From: Brachionus plicatilis
Lineage: Eukaryota; Rotifera; Eurotatoria; Ploima; Brachionidae
Direction of reading: 5' to 3'
DNA: 64,000 nt
Assembly: GCA_010279815.1 (NCBI GenBank)
Contig: QEOQ01000214.1
Location: forward strand, 1,316,012-1,380,011
Shown piece by piece: positions 48,938 to 59,559 of this stretch. The notes beneath the pieces are model-generated. The model ran no database searches, was not told the origin of the DNA, and saw only the letters and a program-made list of their open reading frames with translations. Made by a program: the position numbers and the translations under genes. How positions within the stretch are numbered: position 1 is the first letter of the stretch; each line of letters opens with the position of its first letter.

Positions 48938-48978
48938 AGCATCGTCAAATCTGGCGTAATTTTTGAAATAAATAAATA
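48938..48978 (+). repeat. Second LINE-tail-like repeat family, copy 1
   Basis: ATCGTCAAATCTGGCGTAAT then TTTTTGAAATAAATAAATA. The inverted match at 58022-58075 restores a CGCCAAATTTGG palindrome. Hairpin plus (AAAT)n is the usual architecture of LINE or SINE 3' ends. Confidence 0.65.
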
Positions 48979-49397
48979 GATAAAATTAATTTTATTCTAT
49001 CGTCCTACAGCCTATATATTATAAACTTTTACAGTTTTTAACTTGATCAATTCACATTCTATTCATTCTAGTTCTTATTCTCAATTCATTTATATTTATA
49101 CTTATAAACTATCAAATAAAAAACCACGTGATCATTTGTGCTCTTCATTGACTCAAAAAATAAACATCATAAAATCCAGGAGTTTGATATGCGCTAATCA
49201 TGGATCATGCCGAGTTTTTTGCATCAATTATTAAATTAGTATATTAATGGACTAAGATAGAATTTGGGCGGTTGAGATTAAAAAATCTTTGATGTTCAAT
49301 CAGATAGCAATTGATAAAGTACGACTGTTCGACCATCTCAAACGAAATTAATATTTTATGAACCTTGTAAAATTGAAGCAATAAACAACACCTTTTT

Positions 49398-49490
49398 TAA
49401 AATTTTTTATTAATCAAAGATAATTATAACAGAAGAAACAACTAAATTTCCAATACCATCACAGAAATTTACATTAATAAAATTAGATTA
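49398..49490 (+). repeat. Dispersed repeat shared with 54605-54700
   Basis: Shares TTTATTAATCAARGATAATT, AAATTTCCAATA and AGAAATTTACATYAATAAAA in the same order and orientation with 54605-54700. Non-coding. Confidence 0.6.
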
Positions 49491-50363
49491 CATTTTGATT
49501 ACTGTTTTGTAATTCTACAATGTGGTACTCTAAGGATAAAAAAAGATCTCCAGATTTTCCAGAACAAAATCCTCAAGATTATAAATTTTTTTCCATTAAA
49601 AACGAGTGTAAACACAAAAATAGAAAAAATGCACGACAAAGCCAATTCCTTGATTTATTTTTCTGCTCCAAAAAAAAAAATGATGCAAATTTAATTTTCA
49701 TTTCTTTAATCTTATGATAACAAAAAAATAATTGATAAATATTATTAAAAAATGATATTAATTTTTATTGATGATATTAAAACATGCGGCTAAGAGAATC
49801 ATTATTCTTCCCTGGTCTTCCTTTCTTCCTGTTTTCGCCAAGTGGTACATATTTACCATATTTAAATAAAAAGTTCATGATAGAAAAATGAAAATTTGAT
49901 AAATTTAGTTGTTTAAAAATGCGAAGTTTGCTATCATTTACTCGAATTAAAAATTACAAAAATTAGAATATAGAAAAGAAAAAAATTAGTATGAAAAAAT
50001 TCATTATTATTCTTATTTGATTAATTATTTGATATCAATTTAAAAAAAATTTAGTATTTTATAAATAAAAATTAGTACTATTTGAAAGATATGTAGAGGG
50101 AAGACTGCGTCATTCTGTTATATTGGTTGTCAAGCTTGTTGATGAATATAAAGCGGGTTTTGAATCAAGATGTGTCGAATACCCCAGTTCATTGTGTAAT
50201 TGATATCTTACTATTTCTTAATTTTTTCTGAACTGTTCAATACTTATACATTCTGCACCTTTTACTCATTATTCACGATTTTTATATTTTAATTGTCTTT
50301 TATATTATATTTAATTTTTTTTGTCTTAATTTTTCTTGATTTTTTTATTTTTTCATTTTTTAA

Positions 50364-50391
50364 TCTGAAGGAGTTTTAGCTCGCCACAGAT
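50364..50391 (+). repeat. Hairpin-tail repeat copy
   Basis: TCTGAAGGAGTTTTAGCTCG then CCACAGATAAAACAAATAAA. The GAGC arm has decayed to GAGT, while the TCTG/CAGA arms are intact. Confidence 0.7.
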
Positions 50392-50431
50392 AAAACAAAT
50401 AAATAATAATTTGATTTTTTTTAAGTATCAC

Positions 50432-50965
50432 GACATCTTGAAGTTGATGATCAATTCAAAATATCATTTCAATTCAAAAAGTTTATCTTTAAATATTAAA
50501 ATAAATCTTTGATTTAATCTAAATAATTGTAATGTAACATGCTTTACATGCAATGTAGATTTAGAAAATATGAAAAAATTGAAAAAACATTTCCTCAATA
50601 CATTGATAAAATCGAATTTCAATTTAGTTGACTAATTTTTTGTAAAGTTTTATTTTCATTTTATTACTTATTTGAATTTCTTTTTTAAATTTAATTGTGA
50701 ATGCTAGATACAAATACTTTTGAAATAAAAAATCTCAAATAAACTTTAAAAAAAATCAGTTAATACATTTAAATATTGATATCGATTATCAATGGACTGA
50801 AAAAATATTTTTTCAATTTTTTTTTTTATTTTCTAAATCTACATTGCATGTAAAGCATGTTACATTACAATTATTTAAGTTAAATCAAAGATTGAGTTTT
50901 ATATCTAAGGATAAAATTTTTGAATTGAAATGATATTTTGAATTGATCAACAACTTCAAGATGCC
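50432..50965. mobile_element. 534-bp palindromic-arm MITE (8-bp duplication)
   Basis: The left arm starts GACATCTTGAAGTTGATGAT. The right arm ends with its near complement (ATCAACAACTTCAAGATGCC). Arms are about 150 bp, with an inner landmark TGTAATGTAACATGCTTTAC and its complement. Flanks are AGTATCAC at 50424-50431 and 50966-50973, an exact 8-bp target-site duplication. The loop (about 50585-50810) has no coding potential. Confidence 0.9.
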
Positions 50966-51424
50966 AGTATCACAAGTGTTTATTATAGTACCATTTTTTA
51001 TTTTTTTTAAAGTGGCTGGTAAAAGAAATTTAGTATCAGAATAAATATGAGTCTTATATTATTATTAACAAAAACATATAGAGGATTCAGATTTAAACTG
51101 ATAATTCTAAATTGTCATTTAAAAAGTAGTTCTAATTTGTCATCGATCTAGAATTTCCATCCAATAGATTTTTTTTGTTTTAAAAATGAATTATTTTAAC
51201 TTAAAATACTTTATAAAAAAATCAATAAATTATAATTAACCTTTGTAAATTATTTTAAGTCAAATTTATAAATAAAATGATTCATGAATTAGCACTTTCT
51301 GATTAATTACACCTTTTCTTTAATTTTATTCAAATCCTAAATAAGTTTCTGAAATTCTAAATTTCATTAAATTATTATTTGAAAATGAATGATAAAGTAA
51401 TACATCTTGATTCTGATGTTAGTT

Positions 51425-51670
51425 TAGATAAAAGAAAAAAACATTTTTCTTTTATGAATTTTTATTAAGTAATAATTATGACCACTTCTAGTCAAAGTCA
51501 AAAAAGAAAAACACTTTAAAAAAATTATCATTTAAAAGTTAATATTTAATCAAAAAACATTCTATTTTAGTTGCGATTTGCTTTGTTCTGAATTACTGTA
51601 GCAAATATTTGTCACATTTATGACATTTAACTGAAGAGACAATTTCTTTAGCTTTTTTAAAAAGCTTTAT
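51425..51670 (-). repeat. Inverted copy of the 56195-56550 repeat
   Basis: Minus-strand match to 56320-56500: TTGACTAGAAGTGGTCATA, GACAAATATTTGCTACAGTA, AACAAAGCRA and AATAGAATGTTTTT occur in matching reverse order. Confidence 0.75.
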
Positions 51671-52429
51671 TAAATTTGTTTCTTTTTATTTCGTAATTTT
51701 ATAATTATAATAAATTTTATCCATATAAAATTAGTTTTTTTTCCAATTCGTTATAACAATTAAACCAATAATATTTAAAATAACATATTATTTATATGAG
51801 TGCTATTTTGTCACTTTTTGATAAATTCGTACTATGACAATTTACTACTTTTTTCAAAATGACAATTAAGAACTGGACTATATAGTACCATGCCTTCTGA
51901 CTCCACTAGTATTACTGATATTATTCTTATTAATTTTTCTAAATCGTATTAAAATTAAAAAAAAACATAATTTTAATTTAAAAAATTTTAATTATTTTGA
52001 TGAGAAATATAAAAATATTTTGTATTAAATTTTATTTTTTTTGATAATATAATAAAAATAACTTATTAATTTGCACACATTTTGCAGACTTCCACTGTAA
52101 GTGAAACATTTTTTTTACTGAAAAAGTTTTAGACATTTGCTACAAAAGTTAGAAATTTTTTTTATTTTTCTATTGGAAGTTTTGTATGAAATTTCACAAT
52201 GCCTTTTTAATTTTCTTTTTAAGAGGCTGAAAAGAGCCTTGGATGTCACGTCCAAAATTATTTTGGGTACGTTTATTTTCACACAAGTTATCCGAAAATA
52301 AATGAATTGAAAATCACGTAAATTATGTGTATATGTAAGAAAAAATTTTATTTAATTTTAGGTAAATTAATTAGATTTAAAAAAATTTAAAGAAAAAAAA
52401 GAGATTAATAAGTTATTAATAAAGATTAA

Positions 52430-53098
52430 CTAATTAAAACAATCATTACATTTCCATATTTTCTTTGTTGGTGCGTAAGTTCTTTTAGCGCATTCTAGAT
52501 GGTTAATTAGTTTACATTCGCTGCATGTAATTGTAACTAAAGTTAAATAAAAGAAAGGAAAAAATAAGAAAAAATAAAGTAAAAATAATATAAGTTAAAA
52601 ATGGAGAAATATTAAAATTAAACAGAACACGTATTTTAAATTTTTGATGATTTAGGAAAAAAAGAAGAAACAATAAGGTAGCAATTACACAATGGAGTTG
52701 GGGCAAAATGTTATTTATTGTACATTTTTATATTTTTATATTTTTACATTTTTACATTTTTGAGAGAAGAAAAAAAATCTCAAAATCAAAAAATCTAAAA
52801 AAATTTTCATTCAAGAAAAGTAATAATAAATTCGCAATTAATTAAAAGGGATTTTTAAAAAATTATCCTTGGTTTTTACATTTAAATTTTTCTAAAACTA
52901 CTTTTTAAGTAATTGCGAATTTATTATTACTTTTCTTGAATGAAAATTTTTTTAGATTTTTTGATTTTGAGATTTTTTTTTCTTCTCTCAAAAATGTAAA
53001 AATGTAAAAACATAAAAATGTACAATAAATAACATTTTGCCGGAGTTGGGTACTCGATAAATGTTGATTTGAAACTTTTGTTACAATCTTCCAACAGT
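52430..53098 (-). pseudogene. PHD-finger exon pair interrupted by a MITE
   Basis: The exon at 52536-52430 reads TCSECKLINHLEC, then IWKCNDCFN and a stop. This is the C-x2-C-x4-H-x2-C and W-x-C-x2-C half of a PHD finger, ending at the C-terminus. Upstream, after removing the MITE at 52702-53041 and one copy of its duplication, an exon 53098-53042 plus 52693-52689 would end at a good donor (GT|GTAATT). It joins in phase across a 152-bp intron and begins LLEDCNKSF. In that reading the second zinc cysteine is Ser. Host gene or LINE ORF1 origin cannot be told apart. The downstream exon is strong; the join is inference. Confidence 0.45.
52702..53041. mobile_element. Palindromic MITE, copy 2 (8-bp duplication)
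   Basis: 340-bp copy of the 9073-9405 element with the same GGCAAAATG termini and only scattered differences, including one extra ACATTTTT unit. It is flanked by GGAGTTGG at 52694-52701 and 53042-53049, an exact 8-bp duplication. The two different duplications show independent insertions. Confidence 0.93.
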
Positions 53099-53224
53099 CT
53101 AACAATTAATGCAACTTAAATTACTTTTTAACATATATAGCATGTTAGGAGCAATTTTGAATTAAAGAGACTCAGGACTGCCTTTTTTAGTCTGTTCAAC
53201 TTCATCTTTCAAATTTATCATAAA

Positions 53225-53860
53225 AGTAATTTTTCTAATATTAGTAGTAGTAAAAATAACTACGACTCGAGCAAGTCGAGTTAAACCGTAAGGCTGTGGC
53301 ATTTCTTTGCAATCACACCAGATTCTGTACCATAAACCATTCATCAAGTCTTGCTTTGAAGGAATTTAATGAATTTGCTTCAACAACATTTTTTGGTAAA
53401 CAGTTCCAGTCGTTTACAACCCTGTTTGTGATAAAGTTGAACCGTGATGGACAATTTTTAATAAGTTCTCTTGTAACCATCTTTGCATGACCCCTCAAAA
53501 TATAATTATTTATTTGAACGTACCTGATTTCACTTACCAATTTAACAGTTTCTAGACTGTTTACAATTTTAAAAAACTGAATCAAATCGCCTCTTCTTCT
53601 TCTCGTATCCAAATTGTTAGATTTTATTCTATTCAATCTTTCTTCATACTCAAGATTCTTAAAGGCTGGAATGAACTTCGTAGCTCTACGTTGTACTTTT
53701 TCTAATTCCTTCTTATCTTCTTTCAGGTATGGATTCCAAACACTAAATCCATATTCAATAAGAGGCCTTACCAATGAGGTATACAATAACTTAACTACAT
53801 TGGCGTCCAAAAATTTAAAATTTTTACAATAGACTTCAATTTTTTTCAATTATTAATTAT
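53225..53860 (-). pseudogene. LINE 3' fragment (reverse-transcriptase thumb to tail)
   Basis: The open frame 53849-53313 starts in the region before the thumb and contains LLYTSLVRPLIEYGFSVWNP, LEKVQRRATKFIP, LEYEERL, RRRRGDLIQFFKI and VVNDWNCLPKNVV. It is thus the C-terminal 170-odd residues of a jockey/CR1-type reverse transcriptase, different from the copy at 42640. Beyond the stop a CGACTTGCTCGAGTCG hairpin and a TACTACTAC run mark the 3' end. It is 5'-truncated, so non-functional, but the frame is intact and probably young. Confidence 0.9.
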
Positions 53861-53899
53861 CATTAATTTATCATTATTATTATTATTTATTTAAAGTTT

Positions 53900-54604
53900 A
53901 AGTCAGGGTACTATTTTTCGTGCTACTTTAATTATTTTTTCTGCTACAAAAATAAAAAATGATATAAAAAATTATATGTTTATTTTTTGTGATACAAAAT
54001 GTAATGTTAATGATATTTAATTTACATAATTGTTATATTTTTTTTGATATAAAAAATAAACAAATGGTTATTTGATTGATTTTTAATTAAACTCAAATAG
54101 AGAAAAAACAATTCATAAATTTGGGAAAAAAAAATATTTTTTTCTTTTAAACACTAATTGAAACTTTTTATTTTATGAGCATAATCTACTTAGCAAATTA
54201 TCTTTTTATTTTTATTATTACTAAAAAATAATTTAGATATATGCATAATTAATTTTTCTATCTTATACATTTTTTTTATTCTATCATTTGTGTGAAATTT
54301 TGTATCTATTCTTATTTTTATTTATGTAGCAGAAGAATGAATTTTTGTATCATCATAAAATATAAGTCTTTAAGTCACATTGACATTTATGTTATAAAAA
54401 TTAAAAAATTCAAATTACAAAATAAAATTTAATTTTAAAAATATTGCTAATTTTTTAAAGAATTTGCATTAATTTATGTGAGTATAAATAGAAATTAGTA
54501 CAGGTAAGGGGTAACAAAAAAAATTATTTTCAGATAACTTACGTGAAAATAAGTTCACTCATTTTTTTTCATATAAAAAAAAAATTTAGACACTTTTTTT
54601 TTCT
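53900..54604. other. AT-rich non-coding stretch
   Basis: Nothing recognisable apart from short TTATTATT and GATAYAAAA words. It separates the LINE fragment from the 3' side of the odd-skipped-type gene. Confidence 0.5.
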
Positions 54605-54700
54605 AAATATTTATTAATCAAGGATAATTAAAATAAAAAAAAAAAAAAAAGAACAACGAAATTTCCAATATCACAAAGAAATTTACATCAATAAAAATAA
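54605..54700 (+). repeat. Dispersed repeat shared with 49398-49490
   Basis: Same-orientation partner of 49398-49490, expanded by an A-rich run. It lies about 100 bp beyond the odd-skipped-type stop codon and may therefore be within or just past its 3' untranslated region. Confidence 0.55.
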
Positions 54701-54795
54701 AAAAAGAAAAAAAGAAGAAAAAAGAGTTTATGAGTTACACAAATAGGTACAGTAATTTTATTAACGGTTTGTGATTAACTTAATGGGCGGCCCAA

Positions 54796-55683
54796 CTAGC
54801 AAATGTTGATCGAAGTAGAAGGTGAACTAGTGGCCGACTTGGCGCTATCAGACTTGTCTGCTTCATGCAACATCTTCGACTTTCGGAACAATTTGCAGCA
54901 ATTGTAGCAGTAAGTGTTCGAGAGCGAGTTGACTCTGCTGGCTATTTGCTTAGTGGTAAGTTGATGGTCATATCGATTGACGTATCCCTTGCCGCAATTC
55001 TTGCACACTGCATTGCAATGCTGCTGGTGTATGGACTTGTGCACCATGAGCGTTCTCGACTGGCAAAAGCCCTTGCCGCACACAGGACACTTGAACGGCT
55101 TTTCCTTCGAGTGAACGTAGCGATGGTCCCTCAGATGGTCTTGGCGACGGAACGCTTTGCCGCAGATGTCGCACGGATACGGCCGCTCGTCTGTGTGCGT
55201 CCGTTCGTGGATCAACAAATTGTAGGACTTGGAAAATTGACGCGAGCAATACTTGCAAATGTACTCCTTGCGCTTGCGCTTGCCGCTCGGCTTGGCCGGA
55301 CTGGACGCGCCGCCAAATGCTGTCTGATCTGCGGGCACCACTTTTCGCTTGAGAGATTCCTTGGGAGATGGCTCGCGGTCCGACTTGGTCGAACAAGTCG
55401 ACGACGACGACGAAAAGGACGTCGGCGTCGAGTTGTTCGACGACTGAAGAATCGATAGATGATAATTGAGATGATGAGTCTGGGATTGATTCAGGACTGG
55501 ATAGCTAATTAAAGAAAATTTAAATGTCTCGTTTAGAACATATCTTATTTCAGGCCTGGCAAAATTTATCCTGTTAAAAAGACAACTTTTTGCTTCATTT
55601 AAAATATTTTTTATCGCACTTCATTTTTGGGACAAGCTTAATTGTAGAGAAGTTGTCTGTGCCATCAAAGCGGTCATGGACAT
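54796..55683 (-). CDS. Odd-skipped-family C2H2 zinc-finger transcription factor
   Basis: The main exon (55504-54796, 235 codons) carries three consecutive C2H2 fingers: [21 protein letters not shown], then [21 protein letters not shown], then [21 protein letters not shown]. The first-finger [17 protein letters not shown] and second-finger [11 protein letters not shown] wording is diagnostic of Odd/Bowl/Sob/OSR proteins, sequence-specific nuclear regulators of gut, limb or segment patterning. A degenerate cysteine-rich extension (CKNCGKGY...CYNCCKLF) follows. The Ser-rich N-terminal part begins after an acceptor TTTAATTAG. A first coding exon at 55683-55634 ([16 protein letters not shown]) joins in phase to give 252 residues, close to OSR1 length, but its donor GTCCCA is weak. 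Coding DNA is GC-rich like frizzled. Confidence 0.93.
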
Positions 55684-55699
55684 TATGTGCTCTGATAAA

Positions 55700-56190
55700 A
55701 GTTATTTAACATTTAGCCGTCTTTCATTAAAATCCACACTTCAATTTTAAAATAAACTGAGAATTTTTTTTTTTAGATATTTTAGTCTTTTTTTTTCTAA
55801 ACTTTGAAAAAAAAAAGATTTTTGCAACAGAAATACAAAATAAAGAAAATCACAGCTATTTACTTAAAGCAAAGCAAATATTTTTTTTAAATTATCAAGA
55901 AAAAAATTAATAATTTTTTTTTTAATTTGAAAATTTTGTACATAAAAATTGAAAGAAAAGTTTTATTTAATTTTAAAAAAATAATTAAAAAATCTCAACA
56001 TTTTGTACTGTTTCTAACAATTTTCGATTTATTCTTCTAAATATAAAGATTTTTTTAAATGTTTAAAAAAATTTTGTTTCAAAATGTTAAACAATTATTT
56101 AATAATTTATTCAAAACTGGTGTTCAATTTAATAAAACAATATTTTACAATAAATGTTGCTCTATACTTAACGACCGCATTTTTTTAAGT
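55700..56190. other. Non-coding stretch upstream of odd-skipped-type gene
   Basis: AT-rich with long A and T runs. No TATA/initiator pair or coding frame was recognised. Confidence 0.45.
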
Positions 56191-56194
56191 TTTT

Positions 56195-56550
56195 TTTTCT
56201 CTTTTGTCTTTGACTAGAAGTGGTCATAATTATTACTGAATAAAAATATTTAATAGAAGAAAAGTCTTTTGTTTAACTTCCTTAAAAACAATTTTAAAAA
56301 ATTAATTAAATTTTTTAGCTCTTGCTAAAGCTATAGAAATTTTCTTCTCATTTAAATTTCATAAATGTGACAAATATTTGCTACAGTAATACAAAACAAA
56401 GCAACATAAATAGAATGTTTTTGATCATAAAACTTTAATATATAAAATTTTGTTAAGTGTTTTTCTCTTTTGTCTTTGACTAGAAGTGGTCATAGTTATT
56501 ACTTAATAAAAATTGTTAATAAAATAAAAGTCTTTTGCTTAACTTCCATA
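56195..56550 (+). repeat. Repeat with two direct 95-bp copies
   Basis: TTTGACTAGAAGTGGTCATA plus about 75 following bases (to AAGTCTTTTGYTTAACTTCC) occurs at 56200-56288 and again at 56468-56550. The intervening stretch is matched in reverse at 51425-51670. Long direct repeats around a unique body could be an LTR-like or tandem-amplified element; no coding is seen. Confidence 0.7.
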
Positions 56551-57384
56551 AAAAATAAAAAAATGGATAAATGCATGTACTGAATATTAATGTATTTTTA
56601 AAGCTTAATTTTTTTTAAATTGTTTGTTAATTATTTAGAATTTTCCTTTTCTCATTATTGTTTACAAGAACTTTCAAAAAAAAATTTCTAAAAAGTTCAA
56701 CTTATTTAGTATTTTATCAAAAATTATATTCTTTTTTTTCAATATTCCTATCAAGTGGTTGATAGGAAGCCATAAGTTTTAATTACACTTTTTTAGATTT
56801 TATATTTAACTATTTTTTAAATAAACAAGGTTTTACCCGCTGATCCGCTACCGGAATAAAAAAAGTTAAATTTATATTCGATTCTTCAATTCTGTTAGGA
56901 CCCAAGTCTTGACATGTCTCTACTTATTATTTAATCTTGAATTAACTGTTTTAGCTAGTATTTAAACCACTACATTTTTGTTATAATTTCCGATTCCATT
57001 AAACTTTTAACTAAATTAAATTGTTTTATTTATTTTCTAAAGTTAAAAATCAAGACTTTTCAATATTTTTAAAAATTAAATAACTTTTTGCATTTTATTT
57101 AAAAAAAAATTTCATTATTTCATTAAATTAATGAATTTAAGCATAATAGGCTTTATCTTGTTATGAAGTCTTAAAATCTGTGCCAAAAACCTAATTTAGT
57201 GAAAAAAAATCCCAAATTCTCTTAGATCACAGTCTTTTTATGGAACTTTTGAAGACAAAATGCACAAGAATTGAAAAGTAATTAATTTGTTAGTTCACTG
57301 ACATATAATAACAAGAGGTTAATGGTACCTCTTTAAAAAATCAAAATCTTCTCACTTCTGATTTCAATTTATTTATTATTTTGC

Positions 57385-57411
57385 CAGTAGGAACTTTAGC
57401 TCGATACAAAT
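57385..57411 (+). repeat. Hairpin-tail repeat copy with long (AAAT)n tail
   Basis: CAGTAGGAACTTTAGCTCGA then TACAAATAAATAAATGAATA. The core is diverged but the tail is the longest of the family. Confidence 0.65.
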
Positions 57412-57491
57412 AAATAAATGAATAAATAAATAAAATATATTTTTTTAAAATCTAAATAATTTTTCATTTTAAAATTTTGAAAAATTATTTA

Positions 57492-57631
57492 CAGTACAAA
57501 TTAAGACTAACTTGTACGCATTTTGTTCCTCGACTCTTCCTAGACGTTTCCTTTAGGAAAAGATGAAGATAAGAAAGAGTCGAAGAAGAGTTGAGGAAAG
57601 GAAATGTACAAGTTTGTTTTAAATTGTATTG
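57492..57631. mobile_element. 140-bp mariner-type MITE (TA duplication)
   Basis: Termini CAGTACAAATTAAGACTAAC and the complement of AAATTGTATTG, with arms of about 47 bp including TTCCTCGACTC. It is flanked by TA on both sides (57490-57491 and 57632-57633). CAGT at the end plus a TA target is the Tc1/mariner signature. Two degraded relatives lie at 1985-2354. Confidence 0.8.
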
Positions 57632-58021
57632 TATATGGTGAAAGAAGAGTGTTCATTCTTGAAGCAGGAGACCCTTGAAAAAATGGCTTCTTTCAGAACA
57701 AAAACATCCAAAATAAATCAGAAGTGGAATAAATGGAGTTTTTTTCCTGATCTATTTTTCCTTGCAAATTCTGTTAATTTAAAATTTTATTTAACTCAAT
57801 TTTTTCTAAATTCTTGTAGATTTTAATTTTGCTAATAAATAATTTTAAAATATTTTTTAATTCTTCATAAAATCAAAACAGCAGTGTCCAGACAAGATGG
57901 TAAAAAAATAAAGAACACATTATTCCAACTAATCCGACCGCCTAAGTGTATCATTAGTTACAAAATAATCAAAAACTCAGAAAAAAGCTCAGTAAAGAAA
58001 TGATCCTAGGCTCCATAATTT

Positions 58022-58075
58022 ATTTATTTATTTCAAAAATTACGCCAAATTTGGTGACGATAAAATATTAAATAT
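58022..58075 (-). repeat. Second LINE-tail-like repeat family, copy 2
   Basis: Minus-strand match of 48938-48978: (AAAT)n tail, TTTTTGAAATAAATAAATA, and a CGCCAAATTTGG palindrome in the core. Confidence 0.65.
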
Positions 58076-58260
58076 AAATGAAACATTCTTATAAAATAAA
58101 GACTATTTTTTTTGCAAAAAAATTCCCTACTAAAAAAACCAAAAACTTGTTTTATTACTTAAGATTCTACTAAACTACTCTAAATTTAACCACTATCTCT
58201 TCCCCGCACAACAGTAAATTATCAACTAATTTTAAACAATAAAAAAAATTATAAAAAAAA

Positions 58261-58692
58261 TTACTTTTTATTTAATGATTTGAAGTAGTTGTTGAATGAG
58301 TCAAACTGTTCACTGGGTGCCGGTGTGGCGCCAGTGTCATTGTGCACATTTTTCGAGCACTCTTCAGCTAGCCTCGAATAGTCCAGTCTTTTACAATTTT
58401 TGTCTATCAACAAAAAAAAATTAGTAAAATTAAAAAAGCGGCCGTTGTTGTCCAAGGTACCTTTGTCCAGGCTGAGATTTCTGGCCGTAAAGTGAGACTC
58501 TTCATTGGCAGCGTTGGCATAGCTGGTGTGCAGCCGGAGTAGATTGGCATTCATTATGGTCTGCATCAGGAGGCTACCATTAAGTTTATTCTGCAGATTG
58601 GTGTGCTTGTCATTGGCGGATAGGTGAGCGGCAGCTAGCAACAAAAATTGACTGTTGTGTCTTAGATCGCAACTGAAATTGGAGCAATTCAT
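58261..58692 (-). CDS. Unrecognised coding region with a 57-bp intron
   Basis: The frame from ATG at 58692 has balanced composition, for example NSQFLLLAAAHLSANDKHTN and TIMNANLLRLHTSYANAANE. Taken unspliced it runs through a T-rich block that looks like an intron: donor G|GTACC at 58460, acceptor TTGTTGATAG ending 58404, 57 bp and divisible by three. Removing it joins SLDK to DKNCKRLDYSRLAEECSK and gives a 124-residue product ending in YFKSLNKK. A plausible acceptor (AAAGTTTTTAG) lies upstream of the ATG with open frame between, so this may be the last exon(s) of a longer gene. No family recognised. Confidence 0.5.
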   Translation of the reverse strand: MNCSNFSCDLRHNSQFLLLAAAHLSANDKHTNLQNKLNGSLLMQTIMNANLLRLHTSYANAANEESHFTARNLSLDKGTLDNNGRFFNFTNFFLLIDKNCKRLDYSRLAEECSKNVHNDTGATPAPSEQFDSFNNYFKSLNKK

Positions 58693-59559
58693 TCCTTTTA
58701 CTTTTTGCGTAAGCCCAGCTAAAAACTTTAAAAAAAAGCGAGCTATAAAATTTTATTTTGTGGTGCAGAAAAGTTATATTTTTATAACTTTTTTGTTTTC
58801 GTCAAAATAAAATAGAGAAAAAAATAAAGAGGACTAGAAAGGTAAATTTAAGATAAAAGAGAACAACCACTGAAAAACGGGTATTTAATCGAGAGCAGGC
58901 GGAGTCGTGTCGCTATCCAAGTAGTTTTTTTTTTGCCAATAACAACAATAGTGTATGGAAATAAAAAAAATAGAGAGAAAAAATAAGAAATATATTTTTA
59001 GTGAGCCAATGATTAATTATTAGCTTGGTTAACCAATAACGAATGTGCATGGCTAATTATGGATGGCAAAGCTCTCGCCGCGCTCACAATTTTAGCAGAT
59101 TTATGTTTATTTGTAACAGTGCTTTGATTCAGGTACCTATAAATCACATTTTTAATCTCATTCCAAATTGATTGGTCTTTGTTAGCTATGCATGAGTATG
59201 TCGATTGAGAATAGATAGATTTCAAAAGGTGTGAAATGCTTACGCAATTGAATTAGAGTCGGCTGGCTGTGAACTTTAATTAGAGAATACTTGAAATTGT
59301 TTCAAAAATAGAGAACTTCATATCCGGGCAAATAATGGAAAATTTGAGACTATTGTCTAAGAAAATGTGCCAAATCAATCATTTTAGTCTAATCCTCTGG
59401 TCAAATAGAACATACATGCATTTTATTTGAAAATTTTTTTTCATCGAGTTTTAAGTTTTTTTTATTAAGCTTTTCGAAAAACAAATCGAATTTCTAGTAT
59501 TTGATTTTATTTAATTGCAGATATTTGATCGCTTTTTTACTATCTTATTTTTTTGTTTC

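Noticed and set aside
54865..55458. 197-codon plus-strand frame and 142-codon minus-strand frame over the zinc-finger exon
   Set aside because: Shadows of the GC-rich odd-skipped-type exon. The zinc-finger frame is unambiguous.
58888..58990. Minus-strand reading ending LDSDTTPPALD before a stop
   Set aside because: Only about 20 codons are plausible and no acceptor or upstream exon was found. Could be a C-terminus, but support is too thin.
59013..59225. 70-codon minus-strand frame
   Set aside because: Residue use is mixed but there is no splice site, motif or conservation clue. Not distinguishable from chance.
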